Assembly: GCF_001429785.1 (NCBI RefSeq)
Contig: NZ_LMJF01000011.1
Span: 120,385-184,384, forward strand
Direction of reading: 5' to 3'
Source: Lysobacter sp. Root916
GTDB lineage: Bacteria > Pseudomonadota > Gammaproteobacteria > Xanthomonadales > Xanthomonadaceae
DNA length: 64,000 bases
Each line of letters begins with the position of its first letter. The stretch's first letter is position 1. The notes beneath the pieces were generated by a model that was not told the DNA's origin, searched no databases, and worked only from the letters and a program-made list of their open reading frames with translations. Shown here piece after piece: positions 1 through 8,069 of the stretch. The position numbers were made by a program, and so were the translations under genes.

Positions 1-904
1 GAAGGTGAAGGAGCCGCTGGCCGAGGAGCGCGCCAAGCTGCGCCCGGGCCAGATCCTCTTCACCTATCTGCACCTGGCGCCCGATGCGGCGCAGACCAAG
101 GACTTGATCGCCTCGGGCGCGATCTGCATCGCGTACGAAACCGTGACCGCCGCGAATGGCTCGCTGCCGCTGCTGACCCCGATGTCGGAAGTCGCCGGTC
201 GCCTGGCGCCGCAGGTCGGCGCGCACGCGCTGGAGAAGGCGCAGGGCGGTCGTGGCGTGCTGTTGGGCGGCGTGCCCGGCGTGCCGGCGGCCGAGGTCGT
301 GATCCTCGGCGGCGGCGTGTCCGGCACCCACGCGGCAACCATCGCCGTGGGTATGGGCGCTCAGGTCACCGTGGTGGATCGTTCCGCTGATGCGCTCAAG
401 CGTCTGGCCACCCAGTTCGGCACCTCGATCTCGACCGTGTTCTCGACCCGCTCGGCCATCGAAGAGTTGGTGCGCCGCGCCGACCTGCTGATCGGTACCG
501 TGCTGGTGCCGGGCGCCGCCGCGCCCAAGCTGGTCACGCACGACATGGTCCGCACCATGAAGCCGGGTTCGGTCATCGTCGACGTCGCCATCGATCAGGG
601 CGGTTGCGTCGAGACCTCGCACGCCACCACCCATGCCGCGCCCACCTACGTGGTCGACGGCGTCGTCCACTACTGCGTGGCCAACATGCCCGGCGCGGTC
701 GCGCGCACCTCGACCTTCGCGCTCAACAGCGTGACCCTGCCGTTCACCCTGGCGTTGGCCAACCACGGCTGGAAGGAAGCGCTGGCGCGCGACGTCCACC
801 TGCGCAACGGCCTCAACGTCTCCGAAGGCCACGTGACCTGCGAGCCGGTCGCCGAGGCGCACGGCCTGCCTTACGTGAGCGCGGAAACCGCGATCGGTCT
901 GTAA
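1..904 (+). CDS. ald: Alanine dehydrogenase, 3' part (5' end outside window)
   Basis: NAD-dependent oxidative deamination of L-alanine to pyruvate and ammonia in the cytoplasm. The reading frame is open from base 2, so the gene starts upstream; about 300 residues are visible and roughly the first 70 of a typical 370-residue enzyme are missing. The visible protein opens with the conserved KVKEPLAEE segment of the N-terminal catalytic domain. The Rossmann motif [12 protein letters not shown] follows in the middle, and the family segment [18 protein letters not shown] lies near residue 200 of the visible part. The end of the family is intact, finishing in AIGL. The gene is followed by a short GC hairpin and a 500-base gap, so it is probably the last gene of its transcript. 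Identification is firm; the N-terminus cannot be judged. Confidence 0.96.
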   Translation, partial: KVKEPLAEERAKLRPGQILFTYLHLAPDAAQTKDLIASGAICIAYETVTAANGSLPLLTPMSEVAGRLAPQVGAHALEKAQGGRGVLLGGVPGVPAAEVVILGGGVSGTHAATIAVGMGAQVTVVDRSADALKRLATQFGTSISTVFSTRSAIEELVRRADLLIGTVLVPGAAAPKLVTHDMVRTMKPGSVIVDVAIDQGGCVETSHATTHAAPTYVVDGVVHYCVANMPGAVARTSTFALNSVTLPFTLALANHGWKEALARDVHLRNGLNVSEGHVTCEPVAEAHGLPYVSAETAIGL

Positions 905-928
905 GCGGCGGACGTCGCATGTGCGAAA

Positions 929-952
929 GGGGCGGTGGTGTTACGCCGCCCC
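929..952 (+). terminator. Possible terminator hairpin after ald
   Basis: A perfect 7-bp stem (GGGGCGG at 929-935 with CCGCCCC at 946-952) lies 25 bases after the ald stop codon, with a 10-base loop. It has no clear T run behind it, so termination is inferred only from position. Confidence 0.35.
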
Positions 953-1416
953 GTCTCGCGAAGGGCGCTTAGTCCTTCGCTGCCAGGGGCGAGCCCTGGC
1001 GGGACGGCATCGCGGCGCACTCCAGCCGCGGTGCGCTCCGGTGGCCTGAGACGGTCCCCGGCCGTTCTCGATCTCTGCTCCTACGCCTTTCCTGCGTTCC
1101 CTGCCGACGCGCCGACGCCTTGCGCGTAAGCGGCGCGCCTGCGTTCGGCTGCATGCGCGGCGCCGGCTTCCGGTCATGCAACCGCGCGCCGGCGACAGCG
1201 ATGCACTTCGATATTGCATTCCCGAGCGCTGCCCAATGGGTAGGGAGGCTGCGCGGTGCCCGCGTTCTTCTTATTGCGGCGGCTCGCGAGCCCAGGAGGG
1301 CGAGCGATGCCGCGACGCATAGGGGAGAGGTGCCGGTCGATCGCGACGTTGCGCAAGCGGCGGGCCCTGCTTCGTCCCCGACATGGCAATCAAGGAATTC
1401 ACACAGGAGGTGACTC
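953..1416. other. Gene-free stretch between ald and a secreted-protein gene
   Basis: I see no convincing gene in this stretch; the short frames here lack family-like composition or a ribosome binding site. A second hairpin (GCCAGGG at 982-988, CCCTGGC at 994-1000, 5-base loop) sits close to the ald end. The last part is less GC-rich and ends in a near-perfect Shine-Dalgarno AGGAGGTGA at 1405-1413 for the next gene, so the promoter of that gene should lie here. Confidence 0.5.
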
Positions 1417-1929
1417 ATGATCGTGCGTACGGCAATGGCAGCGGTACTGGTGGCGGGTTTGGTCGGCGCGGTGCCGGCGGCGAAAGCGGCGCCCTTGGCC
1501 CCGTCCTTCGAGGAGAACTGCCCCATCGGCACCGAATGCGGCGGCGATGGCGAAGGCGGCGGCAGCAGCGGCGGTGGCGGAGCGGGTCCGACCTACGTGC
1601 TGCAGGGCGTGATCCAGAACGAGGGCTACGAGAGCGGCCCGGCGGGCGGCAAGCGGGTCAAGATTCGCGGCTACTCGCGCTTCGCCGACGTCAACAACAA
1701 CCGCGTCGATGCGGACTTCATCAGCGTGCGTTGCAACGCCTACGATGCCCTGGGCGGTTACACGACCGAGTACGACGAAGAGAGCGATGGCGCTCTGGTC
1801 GACGTGCATTTCCCGTCGAACTGGATCTACGGCGCCTACCGTAAGATCACCGTGGTCTGCGTCCACAACGCCACCAACGGCGTGAACACCTACAACGCGA
1901 CCAGCACGGCGGAGTTCACCATTCCGTAA
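1417..1929 (+). CDS. Secreted hypothetical protein, glycine-rich linker
   Basis: A 170-residue protein of unknown function that I do not recognise. Residues 1-24 form a signal peptide (basic start, alanine/valine-rich core, cleavage after AAKA), so it should be exported. The mature protein begins with a short cysteine-containing stretch, then an acidic/glycine-serine linker around residues 43-58, then a compact beta-rich domain of about 110 residues. Four cysteines (two in the N-terminal stretch, two in the domain) suggest disulphides outside the cytoplasm. The start is fixed by an almost perfect ribosome binding site ending 3 bases before the ATG, which suggests high expression. It is transcribed alone and followed by a strong stem-loop at 1955-1991. 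Confidence 0.75.
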   Translation: MIVRTAMAAVLVAGLVGAVPAAKAAPLAPSFEENCPIGTECGGDGEGGGSSGGGGAGPTYVLQGVIQNEGYESGPAGGKRVKIRGYSRFADVNNNRVDADFISVRCNAYDALGGYTTEYDEESDGALVDVHFPSNWIYGAYRKITVVCVHNATNGVNTYNATSTAEFTIP

Positions 1930-1954
1930 GGGGCGGGCTTCCGATCCGCAATGC

Positions 1955-1991
1955 GGCCGCGGCGCCCGGAGCGTATCCGGGCGTCGCGGCC
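1955..1991 (+). terminator. Strong stem-loop after the secreted-protein gene
   Basis: A 15-bp stem (1955-1969 with 1977-1991), complementary except for one G:U pair, with a 7-base loop AGCGTAT, begins 25 bases after the stop codon. It lacks a T run, as often in high-GC genomes, but its strength and place argue for a transcription end or 3' processing stem. Confidence 0.6.
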
Positions 1992-2093
1992 AACCGCGGG
2001 CGCTTCGTGCCGATCCGTCGCTCACAGCGTTCCAGGAACGGGCGGCGCGACGCTGGTAGGGTGTAGGCCCCGACGCCGCCACGCGATAACCGC

Positions 2094-2609
2094 ATGAACA
2101 TCGCCCGAGCTTTCCCCGCCGCTTGCGCCGCCCTGCTGGCGCTATCGGTCAGCCTGCCTTCGCACGCGGCCGACAAGGCCGCCTCGCTGGTCGGCACCTG
2201 GCGCGTCGAGCGCATCACCGATACCGACATCAAGACCGGCAAGGTCGTCCATCCCTATGGCGAGCACCCCAAGGGCTACATCGTCTACGACCCCACCGGC
2301 CATCTGAGCGTGCAGCTCATGCGCACGCCCGCCACGCCGCCGTTCGCCTCGGGCGACGACGCCAAGGGCAGCGATGCCGAAGTGCGCGCCGCCTACGATG
2401 GCTTCGTGGCCTATTTCGGGACCTATGAAGTGGACGCCAAGCGGGGCATCGTCGTGCATCGGGTGGAAGGCAGCCTGATGCCCAGCTATACCGGCACCGA
2501 TCAGCCGCGGCCGTTCCGGGTCGAGGGGGATGTGCTGACGATCGAAGGAGATAGCGAGGGCGTGCACTTCCTGCGTCGGCTGAGGCGCGTGCCTCAGTCG
2601 GCCCGATAA
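2094..2609 (+). CDS. Secreted lipocalin-like domain protein
   Basis: A 171-residue protein with a clear signal peptide (residues 1-25, ending SHA before ADKA). The mature part matches the lipocalin-like family (Lipocalin_5): it starts with LVGTWRVERI, followed by YGEHPKGYIVYDPTGHLS, the pattern of a small beta-barrel with a central cavity, and continues with alternating beta strands to the end. Members are single-domain proteins of about 130-150 residues; ligand and role are mostly unknown. It is read alone, with the next gene starting 32 bases later in the same direction, so co-transcription with that gene is possible. Family assignment is reasonably sure; function is not. Confidence 0.8.
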   Translation: MNIARAFPAACAALLALSVSLPSHAADKAASLVGTWRVERITDTDIKTGKVVHPYGEHPKGYIVYDPTGHLSVQLMRTPATPPFASGDDAKGSDAEVRAAYDGFVAYFGTYEVDAKRGIVVHRVEGSLMPSYTGTDQPRPFRVEGDVLTIEGDSEGVHFLRRLRRVPQSAR

Positions 2610-2641
2610 ACTCGCTACGATCGATCCGGCGGGGAGCGAAA

Positions 2642-3538
2642 GTGCAGCAGGAAAAGGGATTCTCCAAGTACTTCGATTTCGTATCGAATTTCGTCCATCT
2701 CGAGATCAACCTGCGTTCGGAAAGCGAATGCGGCCAGTACCATGAAAGATGGATGCGGGTTTACGGCGCCGCCATGGCCACCTGGACCGATTACGACACC
2801 GTCATCTGGTGCGTTCGGGTCAGGCAATCGTTGAAGCTGTGCTTCAGCGCCACCTACTTCGCCTTGGTCGCCAATCAAACCCGCGAGCAGGGCTCGCTGG
2901 CGGCCAGCTACTACATGGCCTACTACGCCTCCATGCATGCCATGTGGGCGGTCATGTACCTGCATCCCCACGAGTCGGTCGATAAGATCACCGATATCAC
3001 CCACTCGAAGATGGCTAACGCCTTCTATGCGGGTTACTCGCAGGGAAATACGCCGATCATCCGATTGAACTCGAAAGAGCTGGTGGAGGATCTTCGCTTC
3101 CTACGCGAGTACTACTCGTATCGGATGCCCTTGAACCCGCCGTTCGGCAAGGAGGAGGCGATCTCGAAGGCCCACGTTTCCCTTGGCGGTTTCGTCAAGC
3201 AATGCATTCAGCTGGCGAATCTTCATTCGCACCTGCTCTGCAAGGCCGCCAGGAAGGCTGGCGTATCGAGCGCGGTCGTTCCTGCCGACAGATGGCAGGA
3301 CTTTAAGGACGATTTCTTTCGGATCAACGGCAAGGAGCATCGCTCGCGCGGTCTGCGCCTGCTGGATCCGGCCGATAGGTATGCGCAGGCGGAGCTGTTG
3401 AACACGGGGGGCGATCTGCTGCCTATTTGCCTCCACTACGACCACATGTTCGACGAGTACATGACCTACGTCCGGGAGGATGCGTCTGAGGGCCTTTTAA
3501 GGGAAGTCAGGTCGCTGGTGTATCGCGCGCTGTTCTAG
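2642..3538 (+). CDS. Hypothetical alpha-helical protein, possibly HEPN-like, low GC
   Basis: A 298-residue cytoplasmic protein (no signal peptide or membrane segment) read from a GTG with GGGGAG just upstream. I do not recognise a family with certainty. The central part is helical and resembles HEPN folds: YYMAYYASMHA near residues 90-100, ITHSK near 119-123 and LRFLREYYSYR near 151-161 line up with the YYAxFHA, TH and LR-x-DY positions of small HEPN proteins. An R-x5-H pair (R227, H233) exists but falls after the HEPN-like part, so it may be chance. The gene is visibly less GC-rich than its neighbours, with many A/T third positions, which suggests recent transfer. Existence as a gene is likely; the HEPN idea is inference. 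Confidence 0.75.
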   Translation: MQQEKGFSKYFDFVSNFVHLEINLRSESECGQYHERWMRVYGAAMATWTDYDTVIWCVRVRQSLKLCFSATYFALVANQTREQGSLAASYYMAYYASMHAMWAVMYLHPHESVDKITDITHSKMANAFYAGYSQGNTPIIRLNSKELVEDLRFLREYYSYRMPLNPPFGKEEAISKAHVSLGGFVKQCIQLANLHSHLLCKAARKAGVSSAVVPADRWQDFKDDFFRINGKEHRSRGLRLLDPADRYAQAELLNTGGDLLPICLHYDHMFDEYMTYVREDASEGLLREVRSLVYRALF

Positions 3539-3573
3539 CGCCAGCGTTCGGTCCGGCTTATGACCCGGTCCGG

Positions 3574-3852
3574 CTAACGCAATTCGCCGGTTCGAGGCAT
3601 CCGCTGGAGTTCTTCGATCACCTTCCTGGGCGCGCGCAGGCGGATCTGCACCGGGAAGGATTCCTGGACGACGACGTCTTTCACCACGCCGCTCTTCTCC
3701 AGCTCCATCACCCGCGCCAATACGGGGTCCGGGGATTGGGCGCTGCCGACGATCAGCGCGCTCTCGTACGGTTCCTGATCGGTAGCCGCTTGCTTGTCGC
3801 CAGGGTTGCAGCTGGCCGACAACATCAACGCCAGGATGAATGCGATTCTCAT
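3574..3852 (-). CDS. Small putative lipoprotein
   Basis: A 92-residue protein starting MRIAFILALMLSASCNPG: a short hydrophobic signal followed by a cysteine at residue 15 in an imperfect lipobox (SAS before C), so probably a lipoprotein. The rest is charged and has no recognised domain; the second half reads like a short alpha/beta segment with basic residues. It is convergent with the gene at 2642-3538, 35 bases apart, and lies 99 bases downstream of the serine peptidase gene on the same strand, so it could share its transcript. Function unknown. The reading frame has normal local codon use, which supports it being real. Confidence 0.6.
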   Translation of the reverse strand: MRIAFILALMLSASCNPGDKQAATDQEPYESALIVGSAQSPDPVLARVMELEKSGVVKDVVVQESFPVQIRLRAPRKVIEELQRMPRTGELR

Positions 3853-3951
3853 GCTTGCCGCCTTGCGTGTTGGACTTGCGGGCTGGAACGTGGCACGCCG
3901 TACCGCGGCGCGCCACGTAGCTGTTGCGGTACTTCGATAGCCGTCGCCGGG

Positions 3952-4947
3952 TCAGGGATAGGTGGCAATCCAGTTCTGCAGCTGGTTGTAGACGGTGCTG
4001 GTCAACCGCGTTCCGCAGTTCTGCGTGGACGAGCCCGTGGTGTGGATGCCGCGCACGTTGACGCCGCCGTCGCTGGCGATGCCGCTGCCGCTGTTACCGC
4101 CGAAGGTGTCGATGGTGTAGCACAACCGGTAGGAACCGCTGGTCGAGACCGTGCCGGAGTGCGTCCACATCGTGCCCAGGGGTTTGTCGCCCGGATAGCC
4201 GCTGATGGTGTGGGTGCCGCCCGAGTACACGCCCCAGCCGGAGTTGCCGCCGTGCGGGGCCGAGCTGAGCACGATCAGCGCGTAGTCGTAGTTGCTGTCG
4301 GCGCTGTTGTGCCAGGCCGTCGTGGTGACGGCGCGGGCCCAGCTGGTCGTGCCCCAGGGCTGGTAGCTGCCGTTCTGGGCGGTGGTGAAATTCAGGTCGG
4401 AGTACCAGGTGCCGGCGCCGTTGGACACGCAATGCCCGGCGGTGAGCACGTGCTTCGGCGTGATCAGGGTGCCGGTGCAGCCGATCGCGATGCGGCCGAT
4501 ATGCCAGTACGGCGAGGCGACCGTATTGGTCACTTGCACGCGGTTGTCCGGGCCGATCACGACGGTGGGCCCGACCATGTTGCTGCCGAAGCGCAGCGGC
4601 AGCTTGGGCGGGGTGTTCATGCTGGTGGAGGTGCGGCCGATCATTTCCAGGTCGCTGATGGCCTGCTCGAAGATCGCGACATCTTCCGGATCCATGCGCG
4701 ATTCGTACTGGTCGCCATTGCGGGTGACCATGATGGTGCTCAGACCGGCCGCCTTCTGGCCGGGCGTCTGCTGGCGGGCGTCGGTGACGATGCCCATTTC
4801 CGGCAACGCGCGCGTCACCAGATTGCCGCCATGGATGAACCGGGCTTTTTCGTTCAACTTCCGGAATGAAGGCTCCTTGGCTTGCGCCGTCTCCATCGCC
4901 GGGACCGAAATCAACAGCACCAAACTCAGCGCGACTAGCGTTTTCAT
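3952..4947 (-). CDS. Secreted trypsin/V8-like serine endopeptidase
   Basis: A 331-residue extracellular protease precursor. Residues 1-23 are a signal peptide (cleavage after AQA), residues about 24-130 a propeptide, and the rest an S1-type (glutamyl endopeptidase/V8-like) peptidase domain. The catalytic triad is visible: His172 in TAGHC, Asp221 in SNYDYALI and Ser286 in GGNSGSGI. Cysteines 157/173 and 276/311 are placed for disulphides as in secreted family members. The frame is complete and ends in a helix with QNWIATYP. Lysobacter and relatives secrete many lytic proteases of this fold, used for feeding on other microbes; specificity after Glu is a guess from the V8-like sequence style. 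The 745-base region upstream must carry its promoter. Confidence 0.92.
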   Translation of the reverse strand: MKTLVALSLVLLISVPAMETAQAKEPSFRKLNEKARFIHGGNLVTRALPEMGIVTDARQQTPGQKAAGLSTIMVTRNGDQYESRMDPEDVAIFEQAISDLEMIGRTSTSMNTPPKLPLRFGSNMVGPTVVIGPDNRVQVTNTVASPYWHIGRIAIGCTGTLITPKHVLTAGHCVSNGAGTWYSDLNFTTAQNGSYQPWGTTSWARAVTTTAWHNSADSNYDYALIVLSSAPHGGNSGWGVYSGGTHTISGYPGDKPLGTMWTHSGTVSTSGSYRLCYTIDTFGGNSGSGIASDGGVNVRGIHTTGSSTQNCGTRLTSTVYNQLQNWIATYP

Positions 4948-5692
4948 AACAAGCTCCGTTTGTGGTGGGGTAGTCCTTTAACGGGTGGTCGAGCAAGCGC
5001 GTCCTGCACCCTCGACCTGAGCGATTCGAGCGCAAGCCCGGACCGGCTCCGACGGAACGGACGCGGGGCTGTCCGTTTCGCCTATGCGGCCGTCCATGGC
5101 CGCGCGGACAGCGCATCTGGCGACGCGCCGCCGATACCGGTGTCTGAAGCCGCATGCGGACGGGCACCCGCGCTCGCTCGCTGCGTGCCGAACGTCGCGG
5201 CTGCGGTCGTCGCTGCGGGGCGTCGAGCGTGATCGGTTCGATCAGGCGCGCGCGGCCAGGGCGCGCCTGGGAGGCGGCCTGAGCTCGTAGACGACAAGAC
5301 CCCGCGTGAAACGGGCGGCCGCGAAGACTATCGGGCCTGCGCCTGCGTTGATGCGCATAGCGACCTCCATGTCCGGACGGCTGATCGCTACTGCATCAAC
5401 CGCGCGTGCGTGGTGAGAAAGTCCATTTCTTGCGCGACTTAATTACGCTCTAAAGAATGTGTCCGTCGTGATGCGACTCACAAATGCTCAAACATGAGCG
5501 GAGTCGATCACCCGGCATCGCGTAGATCGCGTCTGAGGCGCATCGGCGTGTTTACCGCAAGCAACGTTTTTAACTTCTTTGAAAGTTCAGCGTCACGATT
5601 CCGTACTGCGCCCGTCGGCGAGCGCGGATTTTTGCGGAGTCCAGCTTGCGGCGTCCCCAGTGTGCGAAGGCGCGACTGGTGCCGCGTCGCGA
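4948..5692. other. Long non-coding stretch upstream of the peptidase gene
   Basis: No convincing gene on either strand in 745 bases. It lies upstream of the peptidase gene and downstream of the ECF41 sigma gene. The part from about 5388 to 5620 is clearly richer in A/T than the surroundings and includes a short inverted repeat AACTT/AAGTT at about 5570-5586. This would be a natural place for a regulatory region or small RNA, but I see no recognised motif and claim neither. Confidence 0.45.
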
Positions 5693-6577
5693 TCAATGTA
5701 TGGGCGTGCTCGCCGCCGCGATCCGCCGCAACTTCTCGGGATTGCGCTGCACATAGACCCGCAGGATCCGTTCGCCGTCGGTGTCGTAGGACTGCGCGGA
5801 CTCCAGTTGGTCGCCGAAGTAGCGCAGCACGCCCATGCGGCCGTTGATGGTCGCCAGCTGCAGGCGCAGTTCGTGTTTGCGACGCAGGGTGCAGGCGAAC
5901 AGCAGCTGGGCGATGCGGTCGCCGCCGATCATGGGCTTGGGCAGGGCGGTGACGATGCCGCCGCCGTCGCCGACCAGGACCGCGGACTCGGCCATCAAGT
6001 CCTTCATGGCGCGGAAGTCGGCGTTGGTCCAGGCCTCGGTGAAGCGGCGCATCAGCCGGCGGTGGGCTTCTGCGGACACCACGTAGCGCGGGCGTTCCTC
6101 GCGCAGCTGGCTCTTGGCGCGGTGCACGATCTGGCGGCAGGCGGCTTCGCTCTTGTCCAGGGTGCTGGCGATGTCGGTGTAGTCGGCGTCGAAGACCTCG
6201 CGCAACAGAAACGCGGCGCGGGCTTCGGGGGCGAGGCGTTCGAGCACGGTCAGGAAGGCGATGGACAAGTCGCTTGAAGCTTCCTGCAGCTCCTCGGGCG
6301 TGGCCGGGCTTTCGGTGAGGATGGGCTCGGGCAGCCAGATGCCGACGTAGTGCTCGCGCCGGCTTTGCACGCGGCGCAGGCGGTCGATGGAGCGGCGGGT
6401 GGTGGCGATCACCAGCCAGGCCTCGGGATCGGCGACCTGCTCGGAGGCGGCTTCGTTCCAGCTCAGCCAGACGTCCTGGACCACGTCCTCGGCCTCGGCC
6501 AGGGAGCCGAGCATGCGGTAGGCCACGCCTAGCAGGCGGGGCTGGAGCTGGGTAAAGGTGTGAGTCGCGCCTTCCAT
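5693..6577 (-). CDS. ECF41-family RNA polymerase sigma factor (SigJ-like)
   Basis: A 294-residue alternative sigma factor that directs RNA polymerase to its own promoter set. Sigma region 2 spans about residues 8-72, region 4 about 105-160, and a SnoaL-like C-terminal extension runs from about 170 to 290. The ECF41 hallmarks are present: WLPEP at 81-85 in the linker, DGGG at 204-207 and NPEKL at 279-283 in the extension. In this family the extension acts as a built-in regulator in place of a separate anti-sigma factor. Typical partner genes (carboxymuconolactone decarboxylase, oxidoreductase) lie close by. No ribosome binding site precedes the ATG; an ECF41-like promoter ends 9 bases before it, suggesting a nearly leaderless, self-activated transcript. 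Confidence 0.93.
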   Translation of the reverse strand: MEGATHTFTQLQPRLLGVAYRMLGSLAEAEDVVQDVWLSWNEAASEQVADPEAWLVIATTRRSIDRLRRVQSRREHYVGIWLPEPILTESPATPEELQEASSDLSIAFLTVLERLAPEARAAFLLREVFDADYTDIASTLDKSEAACRQIVHRAKSQLREERPRYVVSAEAHRRLMRRFTEAWTNADFRAMKDLMAESAVLVGDGGGIVTALPKPMIGGDRIAQLLFACTLRRKHELRLQLATINGRMGVLRYFGDQLESAQSYDTDGERILRVYVQRNPEKLRRIAAASTPIH

Positions 6578-6586
6578 AAAACCAAG

Positions 6587-6613
6587 GTCGCACGAGGAAG
6601 CCCGATTGTGACG
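6587..6613 (-). promoter_or_regulatory. Candidate ECF41 promoter of the sigma gene
   Basis: On the minus strand CGTCACA (6607-6613), a spacer of 16 bases and CGAC (6587-6590) match the published ECF41 pattern TGTCACA-N16-CGTC at 6 of 7 and 3 of 4 positions. The -10 element ends 9 bases before the sigma ATG. The match was made by eye and is not exact; autoregulation is inference. Confidence 0.5.
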
Positions 6614-6616
6614 GAT

Positions 6617-6649
6617 GAAACGTCGGGCCGGCGTGGAGCCGGCCCGACG
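6617..6649 (-). terminator. Rho-independent terminator of the cupin gene
   Basis: A perfect 12-bp stem (6621-6632 with 6638-6649) and 5-base loop lie 13 bases after the cupin stop on the minus strand. TTTC follows on that strand. It isolates the cupin gene from the sigma promoter just downstream. Confidence 0.72.
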
Positions 6650-6662
6650 CTTCGTCGCCGGC

Positions 6663-7076
6663 TCAGGGCGACAGGATCAATGCGGGCTTGTCGATGTCCT
6701 TGAGCAGCACCACGACGAACTTGGCCGGCTTGTCGCGGCTGGCGTTGCGGCCGACGGTGTGCAGGTCGCCGGGGCCTTCGTAGAAGCTCTGCCCAGGCGT
6801 CAGCGTGACCTCCTTGCCGCCGGCCACGCCCATCACGATCGAGCCTTCGAGCACATAGACGAAGGCGTGCGCGTCGTGGCGGTGGACCGGGTCGGCGCCG
6901 CCGGGCGGGTACTCGACGGTGAGCATCAGCGCTTCTTTGCCCGGGTAATCGGGCAGGGCCTGGGTCATGACTGGCGCGACCGTGGGATGCGGGGCGTCGC
7001 TGCCGGTCTGGCCATGCGCCGCGCCCGCGCCCGTCCACAGCAGGGCGAGCAGACTCAGGGAAAGGGGAATGCGCAT
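6663..7076 (-). CDS. Secreted cupin-domain protein
   Basis: A 137-residue single-domain cupin with a signal peptide (residues 1-22, ending AHG), so periplasmic. Cupin motif 1 is visible with metal ligands His65, His67 (and His70) and Glu77 in YVLEGSIVMG; motif 2 carries GPGDLHTVG with His106. This is the size and pattern of small metal-binding cupins that are often annotated only by fold. It is read from a good AGGAG site towards the ECF41 sigma gene and is separated from it by a strong terminator. The neighbouring carboxymuconolactone-type gene is 65 bases upstream on the same strand, so both may form one transcript. Substrate unknown. Confidence 0.85.
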   Translation of the reverse strand: MRIPLSLSLLALLWTGAGAAHGQTGSDAPHPTVAPVMTQALPDYPGKEALMLTVEYPPGGADPVHRHDAHAFVYVLEGSIVMGVAGGKEVTLTPGQSFYEGPGDLHTVGRNASRDKPAKFVVVLLKDIDKPALILSP

Positions 7077-7141
7077 GCGGGGGACTCCTGTGTGACCGCC
7101 GCGGGGCGGTGTGGGATGGGCCGGGCGCGTGGCGCCCGCTT

Positions 7142-7621
7142 TCAGGACAGTTGCGCCTTGTCCAGGCCGAAGGCTTGGTCGGCGCTGCCGGGCACGGTGC
7201 GGAAGCCGACGTTGACGCGGTTCCAGGCATTGATCGCCATGACGTCGAAGCTCAGGTCGGAGATCTCTTTCTCGGACAACTGCGTGCGCACGCGATCGTA
7301 GACCTCATCCGGCACGCCCAGCGGGGACAACTGGGTGAGCGCCTCGGTCCAGGCCAGCGCCGCACGTTCGCGCGGGACGAACAGCTGCGATTCGCGCCAC
7401 GACGCGATGTGGTGCAGACGCAGCGGGCGCTCGCCGTGGATGGTGGCTTCCTTGATGTGCATGTCGAGGCAGAAGGCGCAGCCGTTCAGCTGCGATGCGC
7501 GGATGTTGACCAGGTCGCGGATCGACTGCTCGATCGACGACTTGTGGGTGAGCAGGCTGAATTCGACGAGCTTCTTGAACAGCTCGGGCGACTGCTGCTG
7601 GTAATCGACGCGTTGGCTCAT
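7142..7621 (-). CDS. Carboxymuconolactone decarboxylase (AhpD-like) family protein
   Basis: A 159-residue cytoplasmic protein of the AhpD/CMD fold. The redox motif is C48-x-x-C51-x3-H55 (GCAFCLDMH), which in AhpD-type members is the peroxidase/reductase centre, pointing to a thiol-based antioxidant role rather than true decarboxylation. The start was set at 7621 because MSQRVDYQQQ matches family N-termini and GGAG lies 9 bases upstream; the longer frame to 7750 is arginine-rich and not family-like. Such genes are classical targets of ECF41 sigma factors, one of which lies 565 bases downstream. It probably shares a transcript with the cupin gene. Confidence 0.9.
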   Translation of the reverse strand: MSQRVDYQQQSPELFKKLVEFSLLTHKSSIEQSIRDLVNIRASQLNGCAFCLDMHIKEATIHGERPLRLHHIASWRESQLFVPRERAALAWTEALTQLSPLGVPDEVYDRVRTQLSEKEISDLSFDVMAINAWNRVNVGFRTVPGSADQAFGLDKAQLS

Positions 7622-7761
7622 GGCGAAAGCTCCAGTGGGTGAGGGGCGCCGGCAGGCGCGGGCCCGACCGGTTGGCGGCCAATCTAGGCAGGACCGGACC
7701 GCGCCGGTAGGTCGCCGCGCGGACGCGCGGTGTTGAGCGCGGCGCACCAATGCGAAGGCGC

Positions 7762-7788
7762 TGTAACAAAACGGCCCGCGGCTGCGTC
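7762..7788 (+). promoter_or_regulatory. Candidate ECF41 promoter upstream of the sigma-4 gene
   Basis: TGTAACA (7762-7768), 16 bases, then CGTC (7785-7788) matches the published ECF41 promoter TGTCACA-N16-CGTC at 6 of 7 and 4 of 4 positions. The ATG of the next gene lies 8 bases further, almost the same geometry as the sigma gene's own candidate promoter. Confidence 0.55.
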
Positions 7789-7796
7789 CTTGTCGT

Positions 7797-8069
7797 ATGA
7801 GCCACCCCCAGGACGATCTCGAAGCGCCAGCGACAGCCTCGAATGTGGACCGCGTCTGGTCCGAATTCAGAGCAGCGTTGAATCTGTTGGCGCCGGAGGT
7901 GCGGGCCGCGTTCCTGCTGCATGAGGTGTTCGAGGCCGGCTACGACGACATCGCCCGGCTGATCGGCCAGCCGGCGCAGGTCTGCCGCAGCCATGTGGAG
8001 TACGCGCGAGCGCATGCGCGCACCCGCATGCCACCGTTGAGTCCGAAAGCGAAGGTCACGTCGCGATGA
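7797..8069 (+). CDS. Sigma-70 region 4-only small protein
   Basis: A 90-residue protein consisting of little more than a sigma region 4 helix-turn-helix (about residues 28-76). The segment LAPEVRAAFLLHEVFEAGYD is nearly the same as the corresponding part of the ECF41 sigma factor at 5693-6577 (LAPEARAAFLLREVFDADYT), so it looks like a fragment or descendant of an ECF41-type gene that lost region 2. Without region 2 it cannot work as a normal sigma factor; it might bind -35 elements or compete with the full sigma factor (inference). Its stop overlaps the LysR start by 4 bases, so the two are translationally coupled. It is preceded by an ECF41-like promoter and has no clear ribosome binding site. 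Confidence 0.75.
   Translation: MSHPQDDLEAPATASNVDRVWSEFRAALNLLAPEVRAAFLLHEVFEAGYDDIARLIGQPAQVCRSHVEYARAHARTRMPPLSPKAKVTSR

Noticed and set aside
982-1000. Hairpin after ald as a REP-type repeat
   Set aside because: No second copy was seen in the window; a single stem does not support a repeat family.
7091-7097. TGTGACC near the cupin start as an ECF41 -35 element
   Set aside because: It overlaps the ribosome binding region, so the -10 would fall inside the coding sequence.
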